Origin: Acidobacterium sp. S8
GTDB taxonomy: Bacteria; Acidobacteriota; Terriglobia; Terriglobales; Acidobacteriaceae
Assembly: GCF_009765985.1 (NCBI RefSeq)
Contig: NZ_LMUM01000034.1
Span: 531,508 to 595,507, forward strand
Length of the DNA stretch: 64,000 nt
Reading direction: 5' to 3'
Made by a program: the position numbers and the translations under genes. The notes under the pieces are model-generated. The model was not told the DNA's origin and searched no databases. It was given only the letters and a program-made list of their open reading frames with translations. This document shows, in pieces, positions 9,508 through 18,557 of the stretch. The first letter of the stretch is position 1; each line of letters starts with the position of its first letter.

Positions 9508-11118
9508 TTGTCGATTCATAAGAGACCGCTTGTCCTTACGATTCTGGATGGATGGGGGTATCGCCCCCAGATTGAGAACAATGCCATTGCGCTGGCTCGC
9601 AAGCCGACGTATGACAGGTTGCTGGCAGAATATCCAAATACGCTGCTGCATGCCTCGGATCATTTTGTCGGCCTGCCCGATGGGCAGATGGGCAATAGCG
9701 AAGTAGGACATCTCAATATCGGAGCAGGGCGTGTGGTGAGGATGGACATCACCCGCATCGACGCGCTGATCGCAAGCGGCGACTTCTTTACGCATCCGGT
9801 TATTGCTGACGCAATGAAACAGGCGCGTGAAGATGGACGGCAACTCCATTTCTTCGGCTTGCTCTCAGATGGCGGTGTGCATTCGCATCAGAAGCATTTG
9901 TATGCGCTATTGAAGGCTGCCAAGCAGCATGGTCTGGAGCGCGTTTTCGTTCATGCGTTCATGGATGGACGTGATACGTCTCCAACAAATGGCGCGGGAT
10001 ATCTGGCTGCGCTGGAACAGAAAATGCGCGAATATGGCGTGGGGAAGATCGCTTCTGTTTCAGGCCGCTATTATGCGATGGACCGCGACCGCCGCTGGGA
10101 GCGCGAGAAGAAGGCCTTTGATGCGATGGTGACGGGACGCGCGGAGGGCGGTGCGTATCAAGATCCCATTGCGCGCGTGAAAGAACTCTACAACAACGAC
10201 ATTACAGACGAGTTTATTGTGCCGTTTGTGGTTACAGATGAGCATGGCCAACCGAATGGAGTCATCCGTGATGAGGATGTCTGCATCATGTTCAACTATC
10301 GCGCTGACCGCGCACGCCAGATTACGCGCGTGCTTGGCCGCAATAGCAATTTCGCCAAGGATGGCGGCCGCGAACTGATCAATGCTGCAGAACTGGATGA
10401 GACGATTCCGGTCAGCGATGTGCCCAAGAACCTGCACTACGTCTGCATGACGCAGTACGACAAGAACTTTAAGCTGCCGATGATTATTCTGCCGGAGTCG
10501 ATGGAGAACCTGCTGGCGAATCTTCTGGCGCAGGCGAACCTTCGGAACCTTCGTGTTGCGGAGACAGAGAAATATGCGCACGTAACGTATTTCTTCAATG
10601 GCGGTATTGAGACGCCGTTCCCTGGAGAGGACCGCGTTCTCGTGCCGTCTCAGAAGGTCGCGACGTATGATCTCGCACCAGAGATGAGCGCTGCCGGGAT
10701 TGCCGATGCTGTCGTGAAGGCGGTGGAAGATACGGCGTTTGATCTGGTGGTGGTGAACTTTGCCAATGCCGACATGGTTGGGCACTCGGGCCAGCTGGCG
10801 CCGACGGTCAAAGGCGTAGAAACGGTTGATGCATGTCTTGGGCAAATCTATCAGTCTATTCGCCAGAGCGGAGGATCGTTGCTGATTACTGCTGATCATG
10901 GCAATGCCGAGATGATGGTCGATCCAGTTACGGGTGGACCGCATACTGCGCATACAACGAATCCTGTGCCGTTTATTCTGGTAAGCGAAGATGCGAAGCA
11001 GTTTACGCTGAAGCCGGGCGGATCGTTGCGAGACATTTCACCGACGGTGCTGGGTATCCTCGGACTCGATCAGCCAACGCAGATGTCTGGCGGCGATCTG
11101 CGGCAGCGTATCGGCTAG
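9508..11118 (+). CDS. gpmI: 2,3-bisphosphoglycerate-independent phosphoglycerate mutase
   Basis: 536 residues of the alkaline-phosphatase-superfamily mutase that moves phosphate between 3- and 2-phosphoglycerate, with two Mn ions. Visible: [10 protein letters not shown] (first metal Asp), [19 protein letters not shown] with the phospho-serine near residue 64, [42 protein letters not shown], and near the end [11 protein letters not shown] and [10 protein letters not shown] carrying metal ligands. TTG is the start: AGGAGAAAGAG lies directly upstream and no closer ATG fits. It ends at a strong bidirectional terminator. Confidence 0.96.
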   Translation: MSIHKRPLVLTILDGWGYRPQIENNAIALARKPTYDRLLAEYPNTLLHASDHFVGLPDGQMGNSEVGHLNIGAGRVVRMDITRIDALIASGDFFTHPVIADAMKQAREDGRQLHFFGLLSDGGVHSHQKHLYALLKAAKQHGLERVFVHAFMDGRDTSPTNGAGYLAALEQKMREYGVGKIASVSGRYYAMDRDRRWEREKKAFDAMVTGRAEGGAYQDPIARVKELYNNDITDEFIVPFVVTDEHGQPNGVIRDEDVCIMFNYRADRARQITRVLGRNSNFAKDGGRELINAAELDETIPVSDVPKNLHYVCMTQYDKNFKLPMIILPESMENLLANLLAQANLRNLRVAETEKYAHVTYFFNGGIETPFPGEDRVLVPSQKVATYDLAPEMSAAGIADAVVKAVEDTAFDLVVVNFANADMVGHSGQLAPTVKGVETVDACLGQIYQSIRQSGGSLLITADHGNAEMMVDPVTGGPHTAHTTNPVPFILVSEDAKQFTLKPGGSLRDISPTVLGILGLDQPTQMSGGDLRQRIG

Positions 11119-11133
11119 CGCCATTGTTTAATT

Positions 11134-11170
11134 AATAGAAAAGCCCTCAGGTTATGAGGGCTTTTCTATT
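11134..11170. terminator. Strong bidirectional terminator
   Basis: 16-bp perfect stem AATAGAAAAGCCCTCA / TGAGGGCTTTTCTATT with a 5-base loop (11150-11154). It separates convergent gpmI (+) and the Wzi-like gene (-). Confidence 0.85.
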
Positions 11171-11186
11171 AGGGGCAGCTGTCAGG

Positions 11187-12962
11187 TCAGAAGATCTTTT
11201 GATCGCGCGGGTACCAGGTGATCTGAAATTGTGCGGTGGTGTCATTCTGGGGGCCTGACTTATAAACGGGAGCTACCCAGCGCTCGTATTGGACCCAGCC
11301 ATTCAATTCGATATCCTTATGAATGCGCTTCACGACGCTGAATTGGTAGTCGTTTTGCGTGGTGCCACCCGCCAGGAATTCGCGCGAACCCTTGGCAGTA
11401 CGATAGCTGAACTGTATGTGTTCCTGCGGCGAGAGATGCCACGTGAGCCATGTCTGTCCACCCGTTGATTGGCGACCGAGCCAGCTTCCCATGATGAAAC
11501 CCTTATTGGTGTAACCCTGGCGCTGAATACTTTCGTTGTAGAGGAAGTTCGGACCACCTGTGCTGACGGTGTCCGTGGTACCGCCTTCTACACGGAAGTC
11601 GAGCTTATCCATTCCAGGAAAATGGGAGAGATAAAGGCCCGGCATATATGCGGAGCGTCGCGGGGCACTCACCGGGCTCACATCATCATGGGCGAGCGAA
11701 TCTGTGTAAAGCGTGAGCCATTTACGCATGAATGGCAGGCGGTAGGAAAAGTCGAAGGTGCCGAAGCGTGCTCCCGGATCGTCTCGTGAGAGTTTCTCTT
11801 CTCCCGAGACGTTCTGCAAGCTAAAGAAGCTCTTCAGGAAGCTGTGGATGGTAATCGGAACATGGTCTTTGCCACCCCAGATGACGGTTCTCTCAAAGCC
11901 AAACTCGAGGTTCTCCGTGGGCTTAAAGCTGATCTTTTCGCCGTGCATCCACGGTGAGTTGGGATAAGTATGGCCCTTCAGGCTCCCGACGAAAAAATCA
12001 TAGCGGAACGGGCCGGTAAGGCGCGAAAGCAGGGGTATGCGTAGGGGCTCGGTACGGTCGATCTGAAATGCGTAGATATTTTCAGCGTTCGTGCTAAATG
12101 CGAAACTGCCGCTCTGATTGGGAGCCCACCAGTGATCCGTTTTTCCAAATGAGATGTCGTGATTCAGGATGTGGTAGGAAATGTTAGCTTCCTGCACCCG
12201 GAAGGTGTTTGTCGTGTCGATGGGACCGAGTGGGATTGTGGCTTGGTTCGGATTTGATGCGATGGGAATGTTGAGATCCACCTGAGAGAGGTAAGCAAAA
12301 AGCGCTGGCGAATAACCCGCAGCGCTGGGCGCGTGCTGATATTCGCCACGGAAATAGAGGGCGAAACGGCCTGCCTCACTGCGAGCGCTGAAGCCGGTGT
12401 AGTTATTGAAGCCTTCCTGATAGGGACGCCCATAGTCGTTCACGATGGTCTGGCCGAGGTGAAAGCTGTCGCGCAAGGGAGTACCGGCGATGCCGCGGAG
12501 ATTTGTATAGACGCTCTCTGCTTCCGCGTGTACTGCTTGCTGGCCGAAGTGGTTCTCAATGCCTGGCGCGACCTCTGAGAGAACACTTGAATATATGTCG
12601 CGGGCTTCCTGATTGTCGGTATCAGATTCGATTTTGTCAGCGGTTTGCTGCAGCATGTGGAGAATGCTCAGGCGGGTCCACGGACGCAGACCCAGAAATG
12701 CGGTATCCAGGTAGCCAAGTCCCTGCAAGCGGGAGAGGGCTGGATACACCCAGCTATCCATCGGAATATAGGTGGTACCGAGAGTGCTGACGTGAGTAAT
12801 TGGTGAGGCCGGTGTGTAATTCGGAGGGATCGATTGTTGAGGTGTACCCCCGTCGGAGGGAGCCTCCACGGCGATCTGCCTGCTGACGTTTTCCTGACCC
12901 GCAACGGATTGTAAAGGGAAACTGACGGCTACAACGAAACAGATCAAAGAGAAAAATCGCAC
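11187..12962 (-). CDS. Capsule-assembly Wzi-family outer-membrane protein
   Basis: About 591 residues. After a signal peptide (MRFFSLICFVVAV...SVAGQ), residues from about 55 read PMDSWVYPALSRLQGLGYL and LRPWTRLSILHMLQQ, the N-terminal helical part found in Wzi-like proteins, followed by a long region of alternating beta strands consistent with an outer-membrane barrel (SFGKTDHWWAPNQSGSFAFSTN, FEFGFERTVIWGG). The last residues, TTAQFQITWYPRDQKIF, end in aromatic Phe as barrel proteins do. Wzi binds surface polysaccharide; the role here is inferred. Start uncertain: GTG at 12962 has GAGGT five bases upstream, while GTG at 12968 has none. It is not in a visible capsule operon. Confidence 0.75.
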   Translation of the reverse strand: MRFFSLICFVVAVSFPLQSVAGQENVSRQIAVEAPSDGGTPQQSIPPNYTPASPITHVSTLGTTYIPMDSWVYPALSRLQGLGYLDTAFLGLRPWTRLSILHMLQQTADKIESDTDNQEARDIYSSVLSEVAPGIENHFGQQAVHAEAESVYTNLRGIAGTPLRDSFHLGQTIVNDYGRPYQEGFNNYTGFSARSEAGRFALYFRGEYQHAPSAAGYSPALFAYLSQVDLNIPIASNPNQATIPLGPIDTTNTFRVQEANISYHILNHDISFGKTDHWWAPNQSGSFAFSTNAENIYAFQIDRTEPLRIPLLSRLTGPFRYDFFVGSLKGHTYPNSPWMHGEKISFKPTENLEFGFERTVIWGGKDHVPITIHSFLKSFFSLQNVSGEEKLSRDDPGARFGTFDFSYRLPFMRKWLTLYTDSLAHDDVSPVSAPRRSAYMPGLYLSHFPGMDKLDFRVEGGTTDTVSTGGPNFLYNESIQRQGYTNKGFIMGSWLGRQSTGGQTWLTWHLSPQEHIQFSYRTAKGSREFLAGGTTQNDYQFSVVKRIHKDIELNGWVQYERWVAPVYKSGPQNDTTAQFQITWYPRDQKIF

Positions 12963-13110
12963 TCGCACCTCAAAAATTTAGAGTCCACAAATCTCTTCAT
13001 CCGTAAGCGGAATTTTTACGCTACGAATGGCCCGCGGGCAATGACGTCATTGGTTCAAGGCTAGATGAAGGACGTAAGCAAGACAAGCGCCATTGATATG
13101 AGCTTAAATT

Positions 13111-13953
13111 TTACACAAAGAAGATATTTCCAGCGCGGGATGGTGAAATGGCATCTTTGGCCTTAAAAGCTTGCTTGATTTCCTTCTCAAAGGCACGCAG
13201 ATCGGGGCGATTTTGATCTTTGTGAAATAGACCTTTGGCCGCCAGATAGTTTTGCATGCTGCGAATCGGGTCCCTTCTGGTGCCTTTGGCAGAGAAGTCG
13301 CACGCAATCACGCTGGGTCCGGTACCGCGGCGAGCCCGGACAGCGCACTCATGCATAACCCGGTATACGGCGACGACATCGGTGCCATCTACGGGAATTA
13401 CCGGCAAACCAAGCGAGCTCAGAATTTCGGATTTTAATGCTTCTTTGCCGGTGTAGACATAGATGACCGGCAACTTCCGCGTGATGGAGAAGAGAAGAGC
13501 ACCGCGAGCAGCGGCAGAGACTCCTGGGCTGTAGGAAAGAAATGCGACCGCGATACTTTCTGCGCTTTTGGCAAGGTGTGCAGATGCAATGCCGGTAGCA
13601 ATGGCAGACTCGATCACTTCGCTGGAGGAGACTTTTCGCTTCGCCGCAGGTATTTTGCCATGTGACTTATTCAGGTTGGGAAGGAAAGAGGATAACGGCA
13701 GTCCTTTTAGAAAGCTGGTGACGACTCCCTCCCCGCAAGAATCGATGACTGCGTCTTCAGAGCGGAGATCGATGGTGGAAGCCACGAGAGCTGCTTCTCT
13801 TCCTTTGGAAGATGAGCTCTTGCTGGATCGCCGGAGATGAGAATCCAAAATGCGGCACTTGAGCATGGAGAGGTACATCTGCTGCAACTTTTCGTTGCTG
13901 ATGAGAGAAAATGCAGGCGCTGTCGGAGTCTTCTGCGGAGATTTTCTAGCCAT
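13111..13953 (-). CDS. Degenerate dehydrogenase E1-alpha-like protein, probably inactive with thiamine
   Basis: 280 residues from ATG 13953 (a TTG at 13965 is possible). The order of motifs follows the alpha subunit of pyruvate/branched-chain 2-oxoacid dehydrogenase: an N-terminal helix LQQMYLSMLKCRILDSHLRR, a GREAALVAS segment, AIATGIASAHLAK, KLPVIYVYTG, LGLPVIPVDGTDVVAVYRVM, and RRGTGPSVIACDF. But the thiamine/Mg motif GDG-X25-30-N is not present: its place reads FLSYSPGVS, and no following Asn matches. The usual phosphorylation loop and part of the C-terminus are also missing, and no E1-beta gene is nearby. TACAAT lies eleven bases before the ATG. Confidence 0.7.
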   Translation of the reverse strand: MARKSPQKTPTAPAFSLISNEKLQQMYLSMLKCRILDSHLRRSSKSSSSKGREAALVASTIDLRSEDAVIDSCGEGVVTSFLKGLPLSSFLPNLNKSHGKIPAAKRKVSSSEVIESAIATGIASAHLAKSAESIAVAFLSYSPGVSAAARGALLFSITRKLPVIYVYTGKEALKSEILSSLGLPVIPVDGTDVVAVYRVMHECAVRARRGTGPSVIACDFSAKGTRRDPIRSMQNYLAAKGLFHKDQNRPDLRAFEKEIKQAFKAKDAISPSRAGNIFFV

Positions 13954-14151
13954 GTCTTCGGGCAATTGTAACGCAGCGAAAGAAGATATCTACGATCCAC
14001 TTCTTTCGCCTGAACGAGGATGTTTTCAACATAATTGTGAAAAAGCCTGTGCAAGACTCGGGTCCAAAAAGATGAAGCACAGGAATGGCGCGGGTTTTAA
14101 CATTCTGCACTTCTTTTGCAGCAATGCAGCGATGCCGCAGCAGATGCTTTT

Positions 14152-15372
14152 CTATGTCGAGTAGTCCGCGTTAATATGCACGTACTCCGCAGTGAGATCG
14201 GTAGTCCAGAAACGGCATTGTCCGTTGCCAACACCGAGGTGCATACGTACGGTAAATTCGCGCTGCTTGAGATAACTGTGCGCCGCGGCTTCGTCGAAAC
14301 CGGTAACACGCCCACCGCTCTCACAGATCTGCTGCTCTCCAAACCAGATGCTGATACGCTCAGGATCAATCTCTGCGCCTGAATAACCGGCGGCAGCCAT
14401 CAGACGTCCCCAATTCGGGTCGGATCCGGCCCATGCTGTCTTTACCAGCGGTGAATGTGCGATGGCTTTTGCAATGATCAGGGCGTCGCAATCGTTTGCC
14501 GCGCCTTCGATCTGCAATTCCACAACGTGGGTTACGCCTTCGCCGTCGTCTACGATCTGTCTTGCGAGCGAGGTGCAGACCTCGGCCAGGGCGGCTGCGA
14601 ATGAGGCGTTCGCATGGTCGATCTGAGCGCCACTAGCGCCCGAAGCCAGCAGCAGCACGGTGTCATTGGTAGATGTGTCGCCGTCGATGGAGATGCGGTT
14701 AAAGCTGACCTCCACGCTCTGCTGCAGCAGCGTATTGAGGTCAGATGGCTGAATGGCGGCATCCGTAAACAGGTAGACCAGCATGGTGGCGTGGGGCACG
14801 AGTTGTGGATGAATCATGCCTGCCCCTTTACAGACACCCGCGATACGAACTGTTTTGCCATCCACGTTCAAGGAAGCGTGCGCGACCTTTGGTTTGGTGT
14901 CTGTGGTCATGATGGCGCGCGCAAATTGCAAGAAATGCTCGGGAGTTGCACTTAAAGACGCGGCGATCTGCGGAAGCACTGCGATCGGCTTTTCTGCCGG
15001 CAGGGGTACGCCGATGATGCCTGTGGACGAGGGAAAGACCTCATGCGGTTCGCAGTGAAAAATTTCCGCGGCTGCGGCGCAGATCTGCTGGCATGCTTCG
15101 AGACCGGCGTGCCCTGTAGCGCAGTTTGCATTCCCCGCATTGACCGCGACTACGCGCACGTGACCTGCACTGCGCTCCAGATGTCTACGGCCAATGATGA
15201 TGGGAGCAGCAACGACTCGGTTGCTGGTGAACATTGCCGCAGCGCTTGCAGGCTGGTCGGCAACGGCAACGGCAAAGTCGGGTTTGCCGCTTGGCTTGAT
15301 TCCGGCTTTTACCGCCGCAAAGCGGAAGCCTGAAGGCAATGCATCAGGGGATAGGAGAGATGAATCGTTCAT
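14152..15372 (-). CDS. argJ: Bifunctional glutamate N-acetyltransferase / amino-acid acetyltransferase
   Basis: 406 residues, the usual length. ArgJ transfers acetyl from N-acetylornithine to glutamate and, in bifunctional forms, makes N-acetylglutamate from acetyl-CoA, in arginine biosynthesis. Features: VVAVNAGNANCATGHAGLEA near residue 75-93, PSSTGIIGVPLP, KGAGMIHPQLVPHATML with the self-cleavage threonine near 196 (the A-T bond), SIDGDTSTNDTVLLLASG, DGEGVTHVVEL, and SDPNWGRLMAAAGYSGA. The site reads HATML where many enzymes have MATML; the threonine is kept. The gene stands alone, with no neighbouring arg genes in the window; bifunctionality is not testable here. Confidence 0.95.
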   Translation of the reverse strand: MNDSSLLSPDALPSGFRFAAVKAGIKPSGKPDFAVAVADQPASAAAMFTSNRVVAAPIIIGRRHLERSAGHVRVVAVNAGNANCATGHAGLEACQQICAAAAEIFHCEPHEVFPSSTGIIGVPLPAEKPIAVLPQIAASLSATPEHFLQFARAIMTTDTKPKVAHASLNVDGKTVRIAGVCKGAGMIHPQLVPHATMLVYLFTDAAIQPSDLNTLLQQSVEVSFNRISIDGDTSTNDTVLLLASGASGAQIDHANASFAAALAEVCTSLARQIVDDGEGVTHVVELQIEGAANDCDALIIAKAIAHSPLVKTAWAGSDPNWGRLMAAAGYSGAEIDPERISIWFGEQQICESGGRVTGFDEAAAHSYLKQREFTVRMHLGVGNGQCRFWTTDLTAEYVHINADYST

Positions 15373-15421
15373 TGTCTGGCTTTAGTCTAAACAAGATATC
15401 AATTTCAGGAAGGATAGAAGG

Positions 15422-16213
15422 TTGACGAACGAGGCCAGGGAAGAGTTTTTACGCATGCGGCAGGTGAGCGTCGCGCGCGGCGATGCGGTTGTGCTGCACA
15501 ATGTCGATCTAAACATTCGCACAGGAGAACATGTCGCGATCCTAGGACCGAATGGTTGTGGCAAGTCGACGTTAATTAAAACCATTACCTGCGAGTGCTA
15601 CCCGATTTTTACGCCTGAGATGGAGTGCCGTCTGATGGGGCGCGAGCGGTGGGATGTCTCACAGCTGCGCAGCCATCTCGGCGTCGTTTCAGCCGATCTG
15701 CCTGGTGAACGCACGCCTGTTTCAAAGGGAAGAGACGTGGTTGTGGTCGGATTTTTTTCGGCTTCGACGATCTGGCCGAATCTCCACATTACCGGCGAAA
15801 TGCGTGAGCGCGCGCAGGAAGCCATGGCGTTGATGCAGGCGACCCATCTGGCCGAAAAGCTGGTGGGAGAAATGTCGGCGGGTGAGCAGCGACGCATCAT
15901 GATCGCCCGGGCGCTTGTTCATCGGCCAGAGATGCTGCTGCTGGATGAGCCATCCAACGCTCTGGATATCGCTGCCCAGCGGGAGCTACGGGAGGCGTTG
16001 CGGATTGTTGCACAGCAGGGAACAGGCATCATTATGGTGACGCACCACCTGGCGGATATTCTGCCGGAGATTGACAGGGTGATCATGATGCGGACCGGCC
16101 GGATTGTCGCTGACGGGCCAAGGCAGGAATTGATTACGTCGGATCGGCTGCGCGAACTGTTTGGTGTGGAGGTTACGCTCACGGAGCGGGACGGATATTG
16201 GCATAGCTGGTGA
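15422..16213 (+). CDS. ABC transporter ATP-binding protein (ModF/YlmA-like)
   Basis: 263 residues in one nucleotide-binding domain: Walker A GPNGCGKST near residue 42, Q-loop region, signature variant MSAGEQRRIM, Walker B MLLLDEPSNALD and a switch His in VTHHLADILPE. The MSAGEQ and HHLADI sequence resemble the ModF/YlmA group rather than classical importers. No permease or binding protein is nearby. The start is TTG at 15422, with GGATAGAAGG upstream; an ATG at 15455 is an alternative. The 3' end is unusual: its last codons are duplicated 46 bases later, flanking a short repeat. Confidence 0.85.
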   Translation: MTNEAREEFLRMRQVSVARGDAVVLHNVDLNIRTGEHVAILGPNGCGKSTLIKTITCECYPIFTPEMECRLMGRERWDVSQLRSHLGVVSADLPGERTPVSKGRDVVVVGFFSASTIWPNLHITGEMRERAQEAMALMQATHLAEKLVGEMSAGEQRRIMIARALVHRPEMLLLDEPSNALDIAAQRELREALRIVAQQGTGIIMVTHHLADILPEIDRVIMMRTGRIVADGPRQELITSDRLRELFGVEVTLTERDGYWHSW

Positions 16214-16274
16214 GCTTCTTTCTATCCCACCTTTCGGCTGCGCCTCAGGATGGGGCACTCGCATAGCTGGTGAG
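16201..16274 (+). repeat. Palindromic repeat flanked by a 14-bp direct duplication
   Basis: GCATAGCTGGTGAG at 16201-16214 recurs at 16261-16274. Between them lie 46 bases containing TCCCACCTTTCGGCTGCGCC and GGATGGGGCAC, a variant of the dispersed repeat seen at 42377, 43275, 54732 and 57972. The first copy contains the stop codon of the ABC gene. This has the form of a target-site duplication or a tandem copying event. Confidence 0.6.
16225..16258. repeat. Dispersed GGGGCAC repeat, variant copy
   Basis: Shares TCCCACC...AGGATGGGGCAC with the copies at 42377, 43275, 54732 and 57972, but the centre reads TTTCGGCTGCGCCTC instead of TTTCGCAAAGTGCGCG. Confidence 0.55.
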
Positions 16275-16340
16275 GTCTTGATTTTCCATTTACCGAGGAA
16301 TAAGGTCTGAGGTACACGGGAAAGGAGGTTGATCCAATCT

Positions 16341-16397
16341 ATGAAAAATTCTGAAGGTAGTAGTTGCACGATCCAACGTGAGGTGACTGAGGCTTAG
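16341..16397 (+). CDS. Possible 18-residue leader peptide upstream of thiG
   Basis: ATG at 16341 is preceded by AAAGGAGGTT, a full Shine-Dalgarno, about 12 bases upstream. The frame encodes MKNSEGSSCTIQREVTEA and stops at TAG 16395-16397, which begins a 7-bp hairpin. Too short to judge by homology; it could be a leader peptide or chance. The ribosome-site match is much stronger than for most genes in the window. Confidence 0.3.
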   Translation: MKNSEGSSCTIQREVTEA

Positions 16398-16413
16398 AGC
16401 ACCCTTTGCTCTA
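16395..16413 (+). promoter_or_regulatory. Small hairpin in the thiG leader
   Basis: TAGAGCA / TGCTCTA, 7-bp perfect stem with a 5-base loop, overlapping the stop codon of the possible leader peptide. Might belong to an attenuator with the second hairpin at 16497. Confidence 0.35.
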
Positions 16414-16496
16414 GACCTGGCGTTTGCATTCACTCGCCGAGGCCCACTCACAGATAGAAGGGTGCCTCAGGTCAATCTCAACAGCTCACCGGTATC

Positions 16497-16533
16497 AAAG
16501 GCCCGCATTTGTCGAATCTGACAGCGGGCCTTT
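16497..16533 (+). promoter_or_regulatory. 10-bp hairpin upstream of thiG
   Basis: AAAGGCCCGC / GCGGGCCTTT with a 17-base loop, ending 37 bases before the thiG ATG. It is not followed by a T-run, so a terminator is uncertain. I looked for TPP-riboswitch core sequences and did not see them. Confidence 0.35.
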
Positions 16534-16558
16534 GTACATCTATGGCCAAAAATCCTCG

Positions 16559-16570
16559 TACAATAAGCGT
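16559..16570 (+). promoter_or_regulatory. -10-like TACAAT six bases before thiG ATG
   Basis: TACAAT at 16559-16564, AAGCGT, then ATG 16571; no Shine-Dalgarno. Candidate leaderless promoter. Confidence 0.4.
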
Positions 16571-17341
16571 ATGGAACCTCTCGTCATCGCAGGCAAAGCT
16601 TTTCAGTCACGGCTGATTGTTGGCACCGGAAAATACAAGGACGGTCCGGAGACGCAGGCTGCGATAGAAGCCTCGGGTGCGGAGATGGTTACGGTCGCGG
16701 TGCGTCGCGTGAATCTCGATCGTTCCAAGGAATCGCTGCTCGACTATATCGATCCACAGCGTTATTTTCTGTTGCCGAATACGGCTGGCTGTTACACGGC
16801 GGATGAGGCGATTCGCGCTGCGCGCCTGGGTCGAGAGGTTGGAATTTCTGACTGGGTGAAAATTGAGGTTATTGGCGATCAGGCGACACTTTATCCTGAT
16901 GTGCAGGCGACGCTTGAGGCGACGCGCACTCTGGTGAAGGAAGGTTTTACTGTTCTTCCGTATACGTCGGATGACGTGGTGTTTGCCAGACGCCTGATTG
17001 ATGCGGGCGCGGCGGCGGTGATGCCGCTGGCTTCGCCGATCGGCAGCGGTCTTGGCATACAGAACCGCGCGACTCTGCAGATTCTGCGCGAAATGATTAC
17101 CGAAGTGCCTCTGATTGTCGACGCCGGCGTGGGTACTGCTTCCGATGCGGCTCTGGCCTTGGAACTAGGGGCCGATGGAGTGTTGATGAATACCGCGATT
17201 GCGGCAGCAGCTAATCCGATTCTAATGGCGGAAGCGATGCAGCATGCCGTGCTTGCTGGACGACAGGCATACCTGGCTGGCCGCATGCAACGCAAGCTTT
17301 ATGCCACGGCTAGCTCGCCACTTGAGGGTATTTCCCGCTAG
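16571..17341 (+). CDS. thiG: Thiazole synthase ThiG
   Basis: 256 residues, normal for the family. ThiG condenses deoxyxylulose-5-phosphate, dehydroglycine and sulfur from ThiS into the thiazole of thiamine. Seen: [48 protein letters not shown] with the Schiff-base Lys near 97, [34 protein letters not shown] and [14 protein letters not shown]. The frame opens earlier, at 16424, but the conserved protein begins at MEPLVIAGK. No other thi gene is adjacent. It converges on dinB with 8 bases between stops. Confidence 0.95.
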   Translation: MEPLVIAGKAFQSRLIVGTGKYKDGPETQAAIEASGAEMVTVAVRRVNLDRSKESLLDYIDPQRYFLLPNTAGCYTADEAIRAARLGREVGISDWVKIEVIGDQATLYPDVQATLEATRTLVKEGFTVLPYTSDDVVFARRLIDAGAAAVMPLASPIGSGLGIQNRATLQILREMITEVPLIVDAGVGTASDAALALELGADGVLMNTAIAAAANPILMAEAMQHAVLAGRQAYLAGRMQRKLYATASSPLEGISR

Positions 17342-17349
17342 CTCAGGAT

Positions 17350-18414
17350 TTACTCGAAAAGAATCGGCTGTGCAGAGATCTCCGACTCGCGGAAGTTGCT
17401 GAGGCCAACGCCTACTAAACGAAAGCGCTGGGTTTCATCCAGCGCGACCCTATCTCTCAGCGAAAGAGCAATCGCAGCTAGCTCATCGCATGAACCTGGA
17501 GGGAACGCAGGCGTATAACTGCGCGTAAGAATGCTGAATTCCGCTGTTTTCAGCTTTAAGACGACCGTCCGGGCTGTGCGCGGGTCTTTGCGGGATGCGG
17601 CCCAAACCTTATCGGCCAGACGGCGTATGACAGGCTCCGTTTCATCGAGCAACAGGTCGCGCTCGAAGGTATCTTCAGCGGAAATGGATTGCGTGGGCCG
17701 GTCAGAGACGACGGGACTGTGATCGACGCCATGAGCCAACTCGAAAAGGCGCATCCCATGACGCCCGAATTGCTCTTCCAGCATGGCTGGGCCCAATTGT
17801 CGCAGGTCGCCTACCGTTTTCACACCAAGCAGCTCCAGTCGCTTTCCCGTTACCGCGCCTACGCCGGGCAGTCGCATCACAGGAAGCGGCGGTAGAAATG
17901 TTTCGATATCTTCCGGCTGAATAACAAAAAGTCCGTTGGGCTTGCGCCAGTCGGAGGCAATCTTGGCGAGGAATTTATTTGGAGCCACTCCTGCCGATGC
18001 AGTGAGATGCAGCTCTTCCCAGATTTGCTTGCGGATTGTTCTGGCCACGCGTGTTGCTGTCGAGAGTCCGGTTTTGTTCTCGGTTACGTCCAAGTAGGCT
18101 TCATCGAGGGATAGCGGTTCGATAAGGTCGGTGTGCCGCTTGAAAATATCGCGAGCGAGCTTCGAAGCCGCCCGGTAGCGCACAAAATCCGGAGGAATGA
18201 AGACAGCGCCCGGACAAAGACGTTCGGCGTGAACTGCAGCCATGGCGGAACGCACGCCGAACCGTCTTGCTTCATAGGAGGCTGCGCACACAACGGAACG
18301 AAGGCCGCGCCATGCAACGACGACAGGCCGGCCTCGGAGCGACGGATCGTCACGCTGTTCGACGGATGCGTAAAAAGCGTCCATGTCGATATGGACGATC
18401 TTGCGGAGGCTCAT
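17350..18414 (-). CDS. dinB: DNA polymerase IV (Y-family)
   Basis: 354 residues. Error-prone lesion-bypass polymerase. Visible: HIDMDAFYASVEQRDDPSLRG (first catalytic Asp, steric-gate region), YEARRFGVRSAM, EPLSLDEAYLDVT (catalytic acids in SLDEAYLD), GVAPNKFLAKIASDWRKPNG, the helix-hairpin-helix region LPGVGAVTGKRL and the little-finger domain. The C-terminus ends SAQPILFE, where QPILF fits the beta-clamp binding motif. A 7+7 inverted repeat about 60 bases upstream is a candidate operator; a specific LexA consensus was not recognised. Confidence 0.95.
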   Translation of the reverse strand: MSLRKIVHIDMDAFYASVEQRDDPSLRGRPVVVAWRGLRSVVCAASYEARRFGVRSAMAAVHAERLCPGAVFIPPDFVRYRAASKLARDIFKRHTDLIEPLSLDEAYLDVTENKTGLSTATRVARTIRKQIWEELHLTASAGVAPNKFLAKIASDWRKPNGLFVIQPEDIETFLPPLPVMRLPGVGAVTGKRLELLGVKTVGDLRQLGPAMLEEQFGRHGMRLFELAHGVDHSPVVSDRPTQSISAEDTFERDLLLDETEPVIRRLADKVWAASRKDPRTARTVVLKLKTAEFSILTRSYTPAFPPGSCDELAAIALSLRDRVALDETQRFRLVGVGLSNFRESEISAQPILFE

Positions 18415-18473
18415 TCTGTACCCGTTGCAGCGCTTTCTTTTTCAAAATGGAGTGGCTACCATTTCGGCGGTTA

Positions 18474-18492
18474 TGCTATCAAATAGATAGCA
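18474..18492. promoter_or_regulatory. Palindromic operator candidate between dinB and the divergent gene
   Basis: TGCTATC-AAATA-GATAGCA: 7-bp arms, 5-base spacer, between dinB (start 18414, minus) and the membrane-protein gene (start 18558, plus). Regulator unknown; the site could serve either gene. Confidence 0.4.
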
Positions 18493-18557
18493 GCAGCCTG
18501 TCTGCGGTTGCGCTTTTCACGCTGGGAGTTTCTGTTGCGTGATTCTAAGTGATTCAT

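Noticed and set aside
16321-16340. AAAGGAGGTTGATCC resembles the complement of the 16S rRNA 3' end
   Set aside because: Only about 17 bases match, with an extra T, and no rRNA sequence follows; it is better read as a ribosome site or chance.
16214-16570. TPP riboswitch upstream of thiG
   Set aside because: The conserved CUGAGA and the GAxxCUGAUCxGGxUAAUxCCxGC-type segments were not found.
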